The notes beneath the pieces are model-generated. The model worked only from the letters and a program-made list of their open reading frames with translations. It did not search any database and had not been told where the DNA came from. From CAWGMT01 sp963823675 (GTDB lineage Bacteria > Planctomycetota > Planctomycetia > Isosphaerales > Isosphaeraceae), in contig CAWGMT010000007.1 in assembly GCA_963823675.1 (NCBI GenBank), positions 186,001-250,000 on the forward strand: a DNA stretch of 64,000 nucleotides, given 5' to 3'. The position numbers and the translations under genes are program-made. Positions 28,101 through 35,990 of this stretch are shown here, in pieces. How positions within the stretch are numbered: position 1 is the stretch's first letter; the number at the start of each line of letters is the position of its first letter.

Positions 28101-30051
28101 CGCCGGGGTAACGACTTATGGCTACGATGCCGGTGGCAACCAGACCACCGAGACCGCGCCCACAGGATATACCACCACGACGACCTATGACGCCCTCGAC
28201 CGGGTCTCGACCGTTGAGAACGCAGACGACGCCATCACAACGTATTCTTATGATAATGCCGGCAGGCTGCACGTCCTGACCGATGCCGACTCGAACGCCA
28301 CAACGTTTACCTACAATGCCCTGGGCGAGGAGACCGAGGTGACCTCGCCGTCGGTCAACAGCTCCGGCGGCGTGTCGGTGACGTTCGTTTATGATGCCGA
28401 TGGCGAATTGGTCGATTCGACCGACGCCGACGGGCGCCGTACGACGTACTCGTTTGACTCGCTGGGCGACCAGACGGGCGAGACCTGGCTCAATAGCTCG
28501 GGCGGTGCGATCTACACGGCAACATTCACTTATGATTCGGCCGGTGAATTGACCGGCGCTGACGACGCCAGCGCAACCTTGACGATGGCCTACGACAGCG
28601 ACGGCCGGCTTGGAACGATGGTGACCTCGGGTCCCGGTACGGGCCAGCCGACCGTGACCTTGACCTACGGCTACGACCCCTCGGGCGATGTGACCAGCAT
28701 CAAGGACAGCCTGTCGGGCTCGGGCGCCGCCGGCCAGGCGATCACGACCTACCAGTACGACCCGGCGCTGCGCTTGACGACCGTCACGCAGTCGCTCGGC
28801 GGCACGACGTATGGTGAAATCACGATCACCTACGACTCGGGCGGCCGGATGACGAAGGAGTATGAGAGTGAGGACGCTACGGGCACGATTGTGATCACCG
28901 GAGACAGCTACGACGCGGCCAATGATATCACGGGTATCTCCAGCACGACGGGCACCGAGGGCAGCCCGTTCATCCACACCACGTTCGTGTCGGACTCGCC
29001 GACCTACAACAGCGACGGCGAGATGACCCAGTACTCGCAAACCTACAGCGGCAATAACGTGCTCAACACTTACACCTACGACCACGCTGGGCAACTGACC
29101 GGGTCGACGGGCACGGTGAACGATTCCTACTCGTACGACCCCGACGGCAACCCCAACTCGAGCGGCTACACGACTGGCGCCGGCAACGAGATGACCGCCT
29201 CGCCGGGGTATACGTATACGTACGACAATGACGGCAACCTGATCAGCTCGACGAACACGTCCACCAGCGTGACGACGACCTATACGTATGACTATGATAA
29301 TCGTCTGACCAATGTGACCGTGGGTGGCACCGTGATGGCGACCTACACCTATAATGCGCTGGGTCAGCGGATCGGCATCGACGACAGCGGGACGCAGACC
29401 TGGACGGTTTACAACGGCACGAGCCCGGACGCCAACCCCTATGCCGATTTCAACGGCTCGGGCGGCGTGACGATGCGCTATCTCGATGGTCTGGCGGTCG
29501 ACGAGCTCTTCGCGCGGACGAGCTCGGGCGGCAACCTGGCATGGTACCTGACGGACGAGCTCGGGTCGGTGACGGATGTTGTGAGCAGCTCGGGCACCGA
29601 TCTCGATCATATCATTTATGATCCTTACGGCAACATCGTGACCGAGAGCAATGCCAGCAACGGGGATCGGTTCAAGTTTGCGGCGATGGAGTATGACTCG
29701 ACGACGGGGATTTACTATGACCATGCGCGATATTATGATGGAATGTTTGGGAGGTTTATTAGCCAGGATCCAACTGGGTTCGCTGCGGGAGACACGGATC
29801 TCTACCGATACGTGGGCAATGACCCGACGGACGCTGTGGACCCAGACGGACTACAAGGACCCGGAACACCACGGCGCGACAGGAACGACGCCGATGTTAA
29901 TCCGTACATGAAGGCGAGGTTGCAGGCGGCAGGCGGCGGTGCCGGGGTACTTTTCGGTGGTCCGGGCCCGGTTGGCGGCGCCCGGGCCAAGGAGATGATG
30001 GGGGGCATTTTGGTTTCGGCCGTGGCGGTGGTCCAAAGGGGACGGGACTGA
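25144..30051 (+). CDS. RHS/YD-repeat surface protein 1
   Basis: 1635 residues, the only RHS copy here with an uninterrupted core. The ATG at 25144 has GGAAGGG upstream. Residues 1-60 carry basic helices and the motif RLEPRTTITEPIS, then a Gln/Pro/Ala-rich linker to about 280. An Ig/PKD-like unit (about 285-400; VTLTVTDPNSSQVSQTYTFW) precedes an RHS-type shell. From about 640 to 1480 there are dense YD repeats (ITYDSGGRMTKEYESEDATG). The RHS core ends in YYDHARYYDGMFGRFISQDP and DLYRYVGNDPTDAVDPDG. Such proteins form a cocoon that encloses a variable C-terminal tip, often a toxin. The tip after DPDG is short here and probably continues past a shift at GATGATGGGGGG (about 29994-30005) to 30278. 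No toxin family recognised. Confidence 0.93.
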   Translation: MSHRISFTEKRRARLRRAVDRIERLEPRTTITEPISVTALSVGALRGPAQLGLVQVHGGSDAVDRLAAASRAAQERGVKTAAAQNPAPAQTSAYLPIAVGLQTNQGPAGWSKGSPRPAPAPAPGSEAVSQTGDWLNLSNSPSDSTESGIADPWQPAKPSGGGAAMAPRGGSGARSTGHGAIQPLKVPAPAQSAGTASPAASGALLSALGLGAAGASSAAGAPGGAAPTVTRNAPAVALNGGAASAKSGAVSPGTGATSPGGGVSAPAGSFTPLVSPAFELATLDYNDGSVMVPGFDQLATPGGSVNLRAQVRDSATGTYTYSWDTSGLTDANTISGASSYNLTFDWNTSIATANAESVTLTVTDPNSSQVSQTYTFWVPAGTGSATGGTTWNNQTLDPGLIQASAPTFASDNVSVVAPTGALETSINLPSYSPNIPGISLVYNSLAANALPIVVAEHQLDPTQAAPSEVSAQLTFDGSAGSTYYYDTSALQPGDIMQIGLQANATSLSTGRYSYTETIIDYRGGTPTTFTYSGTATVENAAQDPTFAALGAGWTISGLEKIISASGGVVVDDGGGVVEWFSGSFGSGGGTFTSPAGDFSTLTQNSGGGYTQTFTDGTQLNFNSSGFETTSVDRNGLTTTFTYSGNLLSSITDPFSQTVTFTYNGSNQLQSIKDPASRLATFTVSGGDLTAVEYPDGSTWDYGYNGSNELTSVTEPSSAGEPTKITTITYDNAERVGTITRADSTTETYSAAQEQGWTNSGTSGSPAASTLLAEVGSTYTDPLSDVTTLRPDWRGMGLTDQSVDALSNVSTYDRDSNGLATIAVDPMNRITQYAYDTHGNVTQITYPDLSTVTYGTYNSFAEPSSMTDQLSRTTTYTYDSDGNLTVLEDPMDYVTTYTYSNTQPGMLTAQTAPALVGHSSYTLFSYQYDSYDRLTTTTNADSDVTVNAYSSAGQSTSVTDANSNKTTYSYDAMNRETGMTTAAGSAIAGVTTYGYDAGGNQTTETAPTGYTTTTTYDALDRVSTVENADDAITTYSYDNAGRLHVLTDADSNATTFTYNALGEETEVTSPSVNSSGGVSVTFVYDADGELVDSTDADGRRTTYSFDSLGDQTGETWLNSSGGAIYTATFTYDSAGELTGADDASATLTMAYDSDGRLGTMVTSGPGTGQPTVTLTYGYDPSGDVTSIKDSLSGSGAAGQAITTYQYDPALRLTTVTQSLGGTTYGEITITYDSGGRMTKEYESEDATGTIVITGDSYDAANDITGISSTTGTEGSPFIHTTFVSDSPTYNSDGEMTQYSQTYSGNNVLNTYTYDHAGQLTGSTGTVNDSYSYDPDGNPNSSGYTTGAGNEMTASPGYTYTYDNDGNLISSTNTSTSVTTTYTYDYDNRLTNVTVGGTVMATYTYNALGQRIGIDDSGTQTWTVYNGTSPDANPYADFNGSGGVTMRYLDGLAVDELFARTSSGGNLAWYLTDELGSVTDVVSSSGTDLDHIIYDPYGNIVTESNASNGDRFKFAAMEYDSTTGIYYDHARYYDGMFGRFISQDPTGFAAGDTDLYRYVGNDPTDAVDPDGLQGPGTPRRDRNDADVNPYMKARLQAAGGGAGVLFGGPGPVGGARAKEMMGGILVSAVAVVQRGRD

Positions 30052-30059
30052 ACGGCAAC

Positions 30060-30278
30060 GTGCCCGTCCTTAGCCCCCCTGGGTTTGTTTTTCAGGCGGA
30101 GATCAGTCTAATAAATGGGGACATAACGTTTACGGTCCAGGGCGGAGGTGGCGCTGGCCCGGGTGGAGGCGGCGGTGCCGGTGGGGGAACCGGCGGCGGT
30201 GGTACTGGCGGAAACTTGGGCGGTGGCGGGCGGAAACTGGCAGAGAAATACTTTCCCGGTTTGAGAGGGCTACGGTGA
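30060..30278 (+). CDS. Probable remainder of RHS 1 C-terminal tip
   Basis: This frame, open upstream across the end of RHS 1, reads HFGFGRGGGPKGTGLNGN, then VLSPPGFVFQAEISLINGDI, a Gly-rich stretch and KLAEKYFPGLRGLR. A run of six G at 30000-30005 lies where the frames meet. One base gained or lost there would add about 90 residues to the RHS 1 tip. Taken alone it would be a 72-residue protein with a GTG start and no ribosome-binding site, which is less likely. Confidence 0.5.
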   Translation: MPVLSPPGFVFQAEISLINGDITFTVQGGGGAGPGGGGGAGGGTGGGGTGGNLGGGGRKLAEKYFPGLRGLR

Positions 30279-31453
30279 GGCAAGTCCGCGAGTGGAGGAA
30301 TGGACTCGAATGCCGAGACCTGCAGGTCGTCGGAAGCCGCCTCCGTAGGCCTCACAGCCGGAACGACTTAACCGGACCGCGCCACCGTAAACCAGTCGCT
30401 TGAGCGTGTGCGAAGCCCAACGCGTCGTCCGACGCTCGGCGCAGATTCGCGGTCGAGCCATCGAGGGAGCGGAGGCTCCGGAAGAAGTGCTTCGGATCGG
30501 TCGTGGGTACTTATCCCGTGAGCGTTGAATTCCTCGCCGGACCTCGCGACCGCCCTCCACGAGCCGGCTGTCCGATTCGGCCTCTTGTTACTCGGCGAGT
30601 TTCGGTTCGATCGCCTGAAGCGCATAATTCAAACTTACACGAGCGCGTTTTGTTGCCGCCAGCAGGTTGATCGCAACAGACGGCGCTCGACAGCGCTCGC
30701 GGCGGACACGAACCTCACCGCTTGGGCCGATTCCCTGGGCCGCTTGCTGCCGATAGAGTTCCTCTATCACCTGGTTGATGGTGCCGTTGATGTCGAGACC
30801 GAATAGCCGACCCTACCGCGCCCGTTGGACCCGGCCTGTCCAGGCCTCCAGTCAAGTCGGCCGTCACCCGGCACGAAGACGCCGGACTGAAATCGCTACT
30901 GTTTCTGCCTGGTCCTGCGCCAAACCTCCGCTCGTCGCGGAGGAGAATTTGCTGGACTCCCTCAGACGATCCTCTGTGGAAACCGAAACGCTTCTCTTAG
31001 CGCGGCGTGTGGCTGCCGTCCCGACCGCGTTTGGGCCTCTGGCAAGCCCGGGATCGCTAACATGCTGCGACGTAGGCGCACCGATCGGAGCGCGGCCCCG
31101 GTCCGTTCCGAGTGATAAGGCGGGGCTTAGGGGATGTAAACCAATCGCGAGCGTCGGTATAGTAGGGAAGGTCATCGGCGGGGTGTATGAACGTCTCGCG
31201 ACCGCGAAATGAAACGCGCCATCGAAATGTCTTGACTGCAACGGGTGATTGGCGTCGTCGTATCACGGAGAATTTGCCACGGTGATTAATGACTTAAGCG
31301 AGTTCTTGCGCCTGCGAGCTCTCGACGATGCTCCGGAACCTCCTGACCCTCTGTGCAAATCACTAACCTTTAAGCGGCGAGAAACGCGGCTTGTGACCTG
31401 ATGGGCGAAAGCACTCGCCGACACAGGGTCGCGGGTAGGCAGGACGAATCGCG
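30279..31453. other. Gene-free stretch after RHS gene 1
   Basis: About 1.2 kb without a convincing gene. A minus-strand frame at 30588-30770 (EELYRQQAAQGIGPSGEV) looks slightly protein-like but has no ribosome-binding site or family. Composition and broken frames suggest remnants of former genes. Confidence 0.4.
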
Positions 31454-32510
31454 ATGATACCGAGCCAAGCGTCAACCCCGTTACTGATCTCGCTTGCACT
31501 AGTCTGCGGTGCCCGTGTCCCAGCGGCGCCAACGGACGATCGCTCCGAGCGGGCCGTGGCCGAGATCAAACGGGTAGGCGGCGCCGTCATATACGACGGT
31601 TCGCGCCCGACAGGCCTGTGGTCGTTGTTTTTTTCCGGAGGTCACAAGTAACCGACACGGTGCTGTCGTGCCTTCGAGCGCTCCCCGAGGTCCGTGAACT
31701 GCAGGTTCTAAACGCTCCGATTACCGACGTCGGGATCGCAAGACTTAGCGCGCTCCCGAAGCTCGAGAAACTCGTTCTCTGGAACACCCGGATCACCGAT
31801 CGAGGACTGGAGGGTCTTCAGGGACTAACTGAGTTGAGAAGCCTCGCGCTCATTCAGAACGACATCACGAATGCCGGCCTGGACCACGTAGCCAGGATCT
31901 CTAGTCTTGAGAGCCTTGAGCTTGACCAGACGTCCGTAACGGATGCGGGATTGCGCGCTTGGAAGCCTTACCAAACCTAATCATGTTGTACCTCGGCGAT
32001 ACAGCCATAACCGACGCGGGCCTCGAACGAATTGGCAGGTGGGAGAGGCTGAAGGAGCTAAGCGTCAGCCACACGCGCGTATCCGACGTCGGACTGGCCC
32101 ACCTCGAGGGTTTGAGTGGTTTGGAGCATCTGAGCTTATACGGAACGCAGGTCACGGATGCCGGATTGCGTCACCTGAGGAATCTTACGAGCCTGCGACG
32201 GCTATACCTCTCCGCAACTCAAATCACGGACTCCGGTCTTAACTGTTTAGCCGAACACCAAAACCTTGAGGTTTTGGCGCTGTTCCATACTCAAATATCG
32301 GACGCGGGTTTAGCTCGGTTGTCCCAACTGTCCAACCTCGTACAGCTCAACCTAGATCGAACGAAGGTCACCGATGCAGGATTGTTCCACTTGAGGGGAC
32401 TGAAGAAGCTCGAAGTGGTTTATTTGTCTGAAACCCGGGTCACTGTAGACGGAGCCAGAGAACTGCGCAGGTCTTTGCCCTGGACCGAGGTTAGACTTCA
32501 CCCGCCGTAA
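31454..32510 (+). CDS. Secreted leucine-rich-repeat protein, two frameshifts
   Basis: One gene of about 352 codons in three frames. It starts at ATG 31454 with a signal peptide (STPLLISLALVCGARVPAAP). After a run of seven T (31628-31634) coding moves to the frame with SQVTDTVLSCLRALPEVREL; near 31965 a missing base moves it to the third frame (LEALPNLIMLYLGDTAITDAG). About ten LRR units of roughly 24 residues follow, with the pattern ITDAGLxxLxxLxxLxxLxL (for example VTDAGLRHLRNLTSLRRLYL). LRRs bind proteins, so it may act outside the cell. It follows RHS gene 1 after a gene-free gap; another LRR gene follows RHS gene 3. Confidence 0.78.
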
Positions 32511-32734
32511 CGCCTGAATCGGAAAGCGGGTTCGCGAGGGTCCGCGCCCAATCTCTGCCCTGGCGCACAAAAGCCAAGCACCGGGGACACAGGACCGGCC
32601 ACGACATCGCGCTTCGCGTTGACAGACCCGCTCGGCGCTTCGTCCACTTCGTCCAGTCCAGGGGGTCATCAAGGGGAGGGGGAGGACGGGGTCTCAGACC
32701 TCCAGGGGGTCAGACCATGGAGGGGCCTTCTGTC

Positions 32735-32860
32735 ATGAGCATCGACTCGGCGCCGCCCCATCGCCAGCCCGACGAACCGCGTAGTCCTCGCGATCAACGC
32801 CCGTCCGTGACGACCTACGTCTACGACGGCCAGGGCCAGTTCGTCGGGACTTCGCAGTGA
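32735..32860 (+). pseudogene. Truncated copy of the small gene at 42300
   Basis: 41 codons: MSIDSAPPHRQPDEPRSPRD, then TTYVYDGQGQFVG, matching the first 40 residues of the 120-residue product at 42300. The match stops where the sequence joins a stretch (32851-32885) like the one at 42928-42968, and a stop codon follows. Confidence 0.6.
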
Positions 32861-32971
32861 CAGACTTGGTTTTCTGTTTTCGCCGGCTGGGCCGGGAGAA
32901 TTGGCCTGGCCTATTTGTGCTGTGCGTCTCCCGGCCGTTTCGGTTTGGATTCGCTCGAGAGGATCTCTGTC

Positions 32972-33166
32972 GTGAGCATCGACTCCCAGCCTCCCGATCC
33001 ACGGCCTCGCGAGAGTTGGTTCATGACTCGGCACACCGGCTGCGTCCGATCGAGGACCGGCGTCGCTTGGATTCGTCGCGTGAAGGGTGCCGTCGTCATG
33101 GCGGCAATTCCGATAATCAGCGGCGTGATGCCGCGCGGGCGGAATGCACACGTTGCTCGGCTCTGA
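32972..33166 (+). pseudogene. Chimeric ORF: start of the 42300-type gene joined to the end of the leader ORF
   Basis: GTG 32972 begins MSIDSQPPDPRPRESW, related to the N-terminus at 42300 and preceded by the same GGAnnTCTGTC context. At about 33085 it runs in frame into GAVVMAAIPIISGVMPRGRN, the second half of the 44-residue leader peptide. It is best seen as a recombination scar. Confidence 0.55.
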
Positions 33167-33295
33167 CTAAAGTCGTGATTGCTTCACAAGGCTCTCTCGA
33201 TTAAACGGACGATGGCCATCGTGGACCGCGGGACCCGTCCGCCGGTGCCCGGGCTGCTGGCTCCGCCGTCGTTTTCCAGCGCTGGCTCATTCGAA
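33086..33295 (+). repeat. Leader repeat, copy B (3' part)
   Basis: The last 210 bp of the leader, ending at the start codon of the GT4 gene. The 5' 140 bp with the possible promoter are missing, replaced by the chimeric ORF above. Confidence 0.85.
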
Positions 33296-34553
33296 ATGAG
33301 TACCAAACGGCTGCTTTTTGCCTCGATTCACAGCTATCTCGACCCGTCGAGCGGCGCGGCGATCGCGAGCCGCGAGCTCTTGGAGCTCTTGACCGCCCGC
33401 GGGTGGGATTGCCGCGTACTGGCCTGCGGGGTGCTCGACTATCAGCGCGAGACGCCGCTGGACAAGGCGCTGACGACGATGGAATTGCCAACCAGAAGGG
33501 CGGCGGCCGGGCTCAGCCGCGGCGGGTCGGCCGAGGTGATCGACCTCGAGGTCGGGGGCGTGCGCGTGACCTTGATGCCCACCAGCTCCAGCCGCGGCGA
33601 GAAGTCGCCCAATCCGCGCGAGGGGGCTGTTTTCCTCGACCTGGCCAACCAGGTCTTCGGGCAGTTCCGTCCCCAGATCCTGCTCACCTATGGTGGCCAC
33701 CCGGTCAGCCTCGAATTGATGCGCCGGCGCGCGCCGCGGGATCGCGGTGGTTTTTCATCTGCACAACTTCGGTTACAACGACCGCCGCGGGTTCGATCAT
33801 GTGTCGGCGATCATTTTTCCCTCGGAGTACTCCCGCCGGTTCCATCAGCGCCGGCTGGGGCTGGACGGAGTGGTCATTCCGTACCGGATCCGGCTCGACC
33901 GGGTGATCGCCGAGAACCCCGAGCCAACGTACGTGACTTTGGTCAATCCCCAGCCGGCCAAGGGGGTGACGGTGTTCGCCCGGATCGCGCTCGAATTGAA
34001 CGAGCGGCGGCGGGAGATACCGCTCTTGATTGTCGAGGGGCGAGCGACGTCGGAGGCGCTGGCAAAGCTGCCCGTCGATCTTTCGGGACTTGCTAATCTG
34101 AATCGGATGGCCAACACGCCGGACCCCAAGGACTTCTACCGGGTGAGCCGCGCGGTGCTGATGCCGTCGCTCTGGCGCGAGTCATTGGGCCGCGTGGCGA
34201 TCGAGGCGATGGCCAACGGAATCCCAGTGCTGGCCAGCGATCGGGGCGCGCTACCTGAGACGTTGGGCGACGCGGGTTTTGTGTTTACGGTCCCCGAGCG
34301 CTGCACCCCGGCAAGCGGGGCCGTGCCGACGGCCCGCGAGGTTGCGCCCTGGGTCGCGACGATCGAACGGCTCTGGGACGATCCGGAGTTTGAGGCCAGG
34401 CATCGGGCGCAGGCGCGGGCGGAAGCCCAGCGCTGGAATTGGAACCGGGTGGCTGAAATGTACCAAAGGTTCTTCAACGAGGTCGGCCGTTCGGCGCGGT
34501 GCGAAAGCAGGCGACATACGCCAGGCCGGGCCGCCGGAATCTGGGTGGAATGA
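33296..34553 (+). CDS. GT4-family glycosyltransferase, one frameshift
   Basis: About 419 codons. The first frame starts at ATG 33296 (STKRLLFASIHSYLDPSSGA) and holds the N-terminal acceptor domain; near 33735 it shifts to the frame of 33747 (VVFHLHNFGYNDRRGFDHVS). The C-terminal part has GT-B features: TLVNPQPAKGVTVFARIALE and the donor-binding region MPSLWRESLGRVAIEAMANG, with the conserved Glu. It transfers a sugar from an activated donor, probably for surface polysaccharide. Truncated relatives of its N-terminal half occur at 43580 and 52971. It sits between leader B and an ECF sigma gene. No strong ribosome-binding site. Confidence 0.82.
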
Positions 34554-34817
34554 AAAGTTCGAGCGAGCTCGTACAGTTTTGGCCCGGTAATCGAGCGCAA
34601 AGATTTTCTCAGAAACTCTCTTGCAACCGAAAGGGCTCATGACCAACCTTTACGGCGCACGGTCACCTCGACTCGATCGACGACCTGCGACTTGTCGTGC
34701 GGACTTTTGTCCTTGAGCGAATCTGCCACCAGTGCCGCTTGTCCCGAAACTACCCGTCTGGATCCAATCTTATTTTAACAAATGATCCGCTGAAGGCGTA
34801 TCGCGCGCCACTGCGCG

Positions 34818-35480
34818 ATGATTGCTTGGACGAATCCGGTGAGCTCGCAAGAGGGCACGGACAACTTGTTGCAGCGGGCGTTGCATGGTGACAGGGAAGC
34901 TCTGGGAGAGCTTCTCGATAGTCATCGTCCGCTCATGCTCGTCACCGCCCGGCGCTACCTGAGGCGGCATCCCGCCCTGTGGGCAATCCACGACCCAGAA
35001 GATGCCGTCGAGTGGGCGCTCGCCGCGCTGTGGGAACAAACCCAGTTGGGAGAGCTTCCAACGATCGAGGACCGAGATGACCTTCGCGGCGCCTTCAGAA
35101 AGAGCCTGTCGAACTGGGTTGCGGCCGCAAGCAAACATGCGTCGGCTCACAAGTGGGGCGGGCCGGGGACTTCGCGCTCCAACCGCGTTGATCCATCGGC
35201 GTTCGTGTCAGCTCGCCCTCATGCCCGCGCCAGTAGCCCTGAGGATCTCGACCTTCTGGGCTCCAGGGTACCGCCGCCCGACGCGGCCGCGATGGCTCAC
35301 GAACAGATCGAGCGTTTGTTAAGTCTGCTTGACAAGAGAGAACGAGCGGTAGCCGACCTTCGGGTCGAGAGACTCTCAATCAAGGACATTGCGACGCGCT
35401 TGAAATTGGACGAAGACACCGTCAGGCGAACACTGAGGAGAATCCGACGGTTGTGGCGGGGTTCGAGGCTGCTCGACTAA
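34818..35480 (+). CDS. ECF-like sigma factor upstream of RHS gene 2
   Basis: 220 residues. Region 2-like: NLLQRALHGDREALGELLDS, then DPEDAVEWALAALWEQTQLG. Region 4: LLSLLDKRERAVADLRVERL and the helix-turn-helix IKDIATRLKLDEDTVRRTLR. The linker between them is long and Ser/Pro-rich. It differs clearly from the ECF protein at 24068, so the two are not recent duplicates. No ribosome-binding site is obvious; a GTG seven codons in is an alternative start. It lies 510 bp before RHS gene 2, the same arrangement as at RHS gene 1. Confidence 0.78.
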   Translation: MIAWTNPVSSQEGTDNLLQRALHGDREALGELLDSHRPLMLVTARRYLRRHPALWAIHDPEDAVEWALAALWEQTQLGELPTIEDRDDLRGAFRKSLSNWVAAASKHASAHKWGGPGTSRSNRVDPSAFVSARPHARASSPEDLDLLGSRVPPPDAAAMAHEQIERLLSLLDKRERAVADLRVERLSIKDIATRLKLDEDTVRRTLRRIRRLWRGSRLLD

Positions 35481-35990
35481 TCGCTAACGGAATCGGTGGC
35501 CGGTGTTCCTCATCGCCGGGGTCTCGCCGTCGGGCGAGTACATGAGTCCTTGGTCGCCGTTTCACGCGGCTCTGGCGAGGCGCGAGCCGCCGGGCCTACT
35601 GGAGTCGCCGCCCGACTACGCTGCTATCGGGGGACTTGAGCGCGTGCTGTCGCGTCCGGTGCGAGATGGCCGAAAAAAAACTTCAGAAATAATGTTGCCC
35701 GGGCCATGCACTTTTTGGCCCTATATCTATAGGGGACATGTAGTGTCTCCCACGACCCTTCGCAAACCCGGGCCAGGATGGCAAACGGCGTGAAGGACCG
35801 CGCATGGGATGGAACTGTCTGTCTTTGCCCGATCATCCACGTTCGTAACTTTCGTGCATTCAGTTGCCCGACCGGCCCAGCAGCACTCGTCCGGCCGATG
35901 AGCCTGCGCGCTTCGCCAGGCGCACGCCCAGGCCGGCCGGGTAAGCGTTCGCCGTCCGCATCTGGGTCGCCAGCGAGGAGGAGTCGGATC
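35481..35990. other. Upstream region of RHS gene 2
   Basis: 510 bp without a credible gene. Two small hairpins flank an AT-rich TATATCTATA: GGGCCA/TGGCCC (35701-35721) and GGGGACA/TGTCTCCC (about 35732-35751). GAGGAGGAG before 35991 is a strong ribosome-binding site. Confidence 0.45.

Noticed and set aside
28003..29724. Long minus-strand ORF opposite RHS gene 1, with similar ones opposite RHS genes 2 and 3
   Set aside because: It mirrors the repetitive codon pattern of the YD repeats; the translation is Val/Arg/Gly-rich without motifs, and no ribosome-binding site is present.
30588..30770. Minus-strand 60-codon ORF
   Set aside because: It looks slightly protein-like but has no ribosome-binding site, no family and no conserved neighbour; left inside the gene-free stretch.
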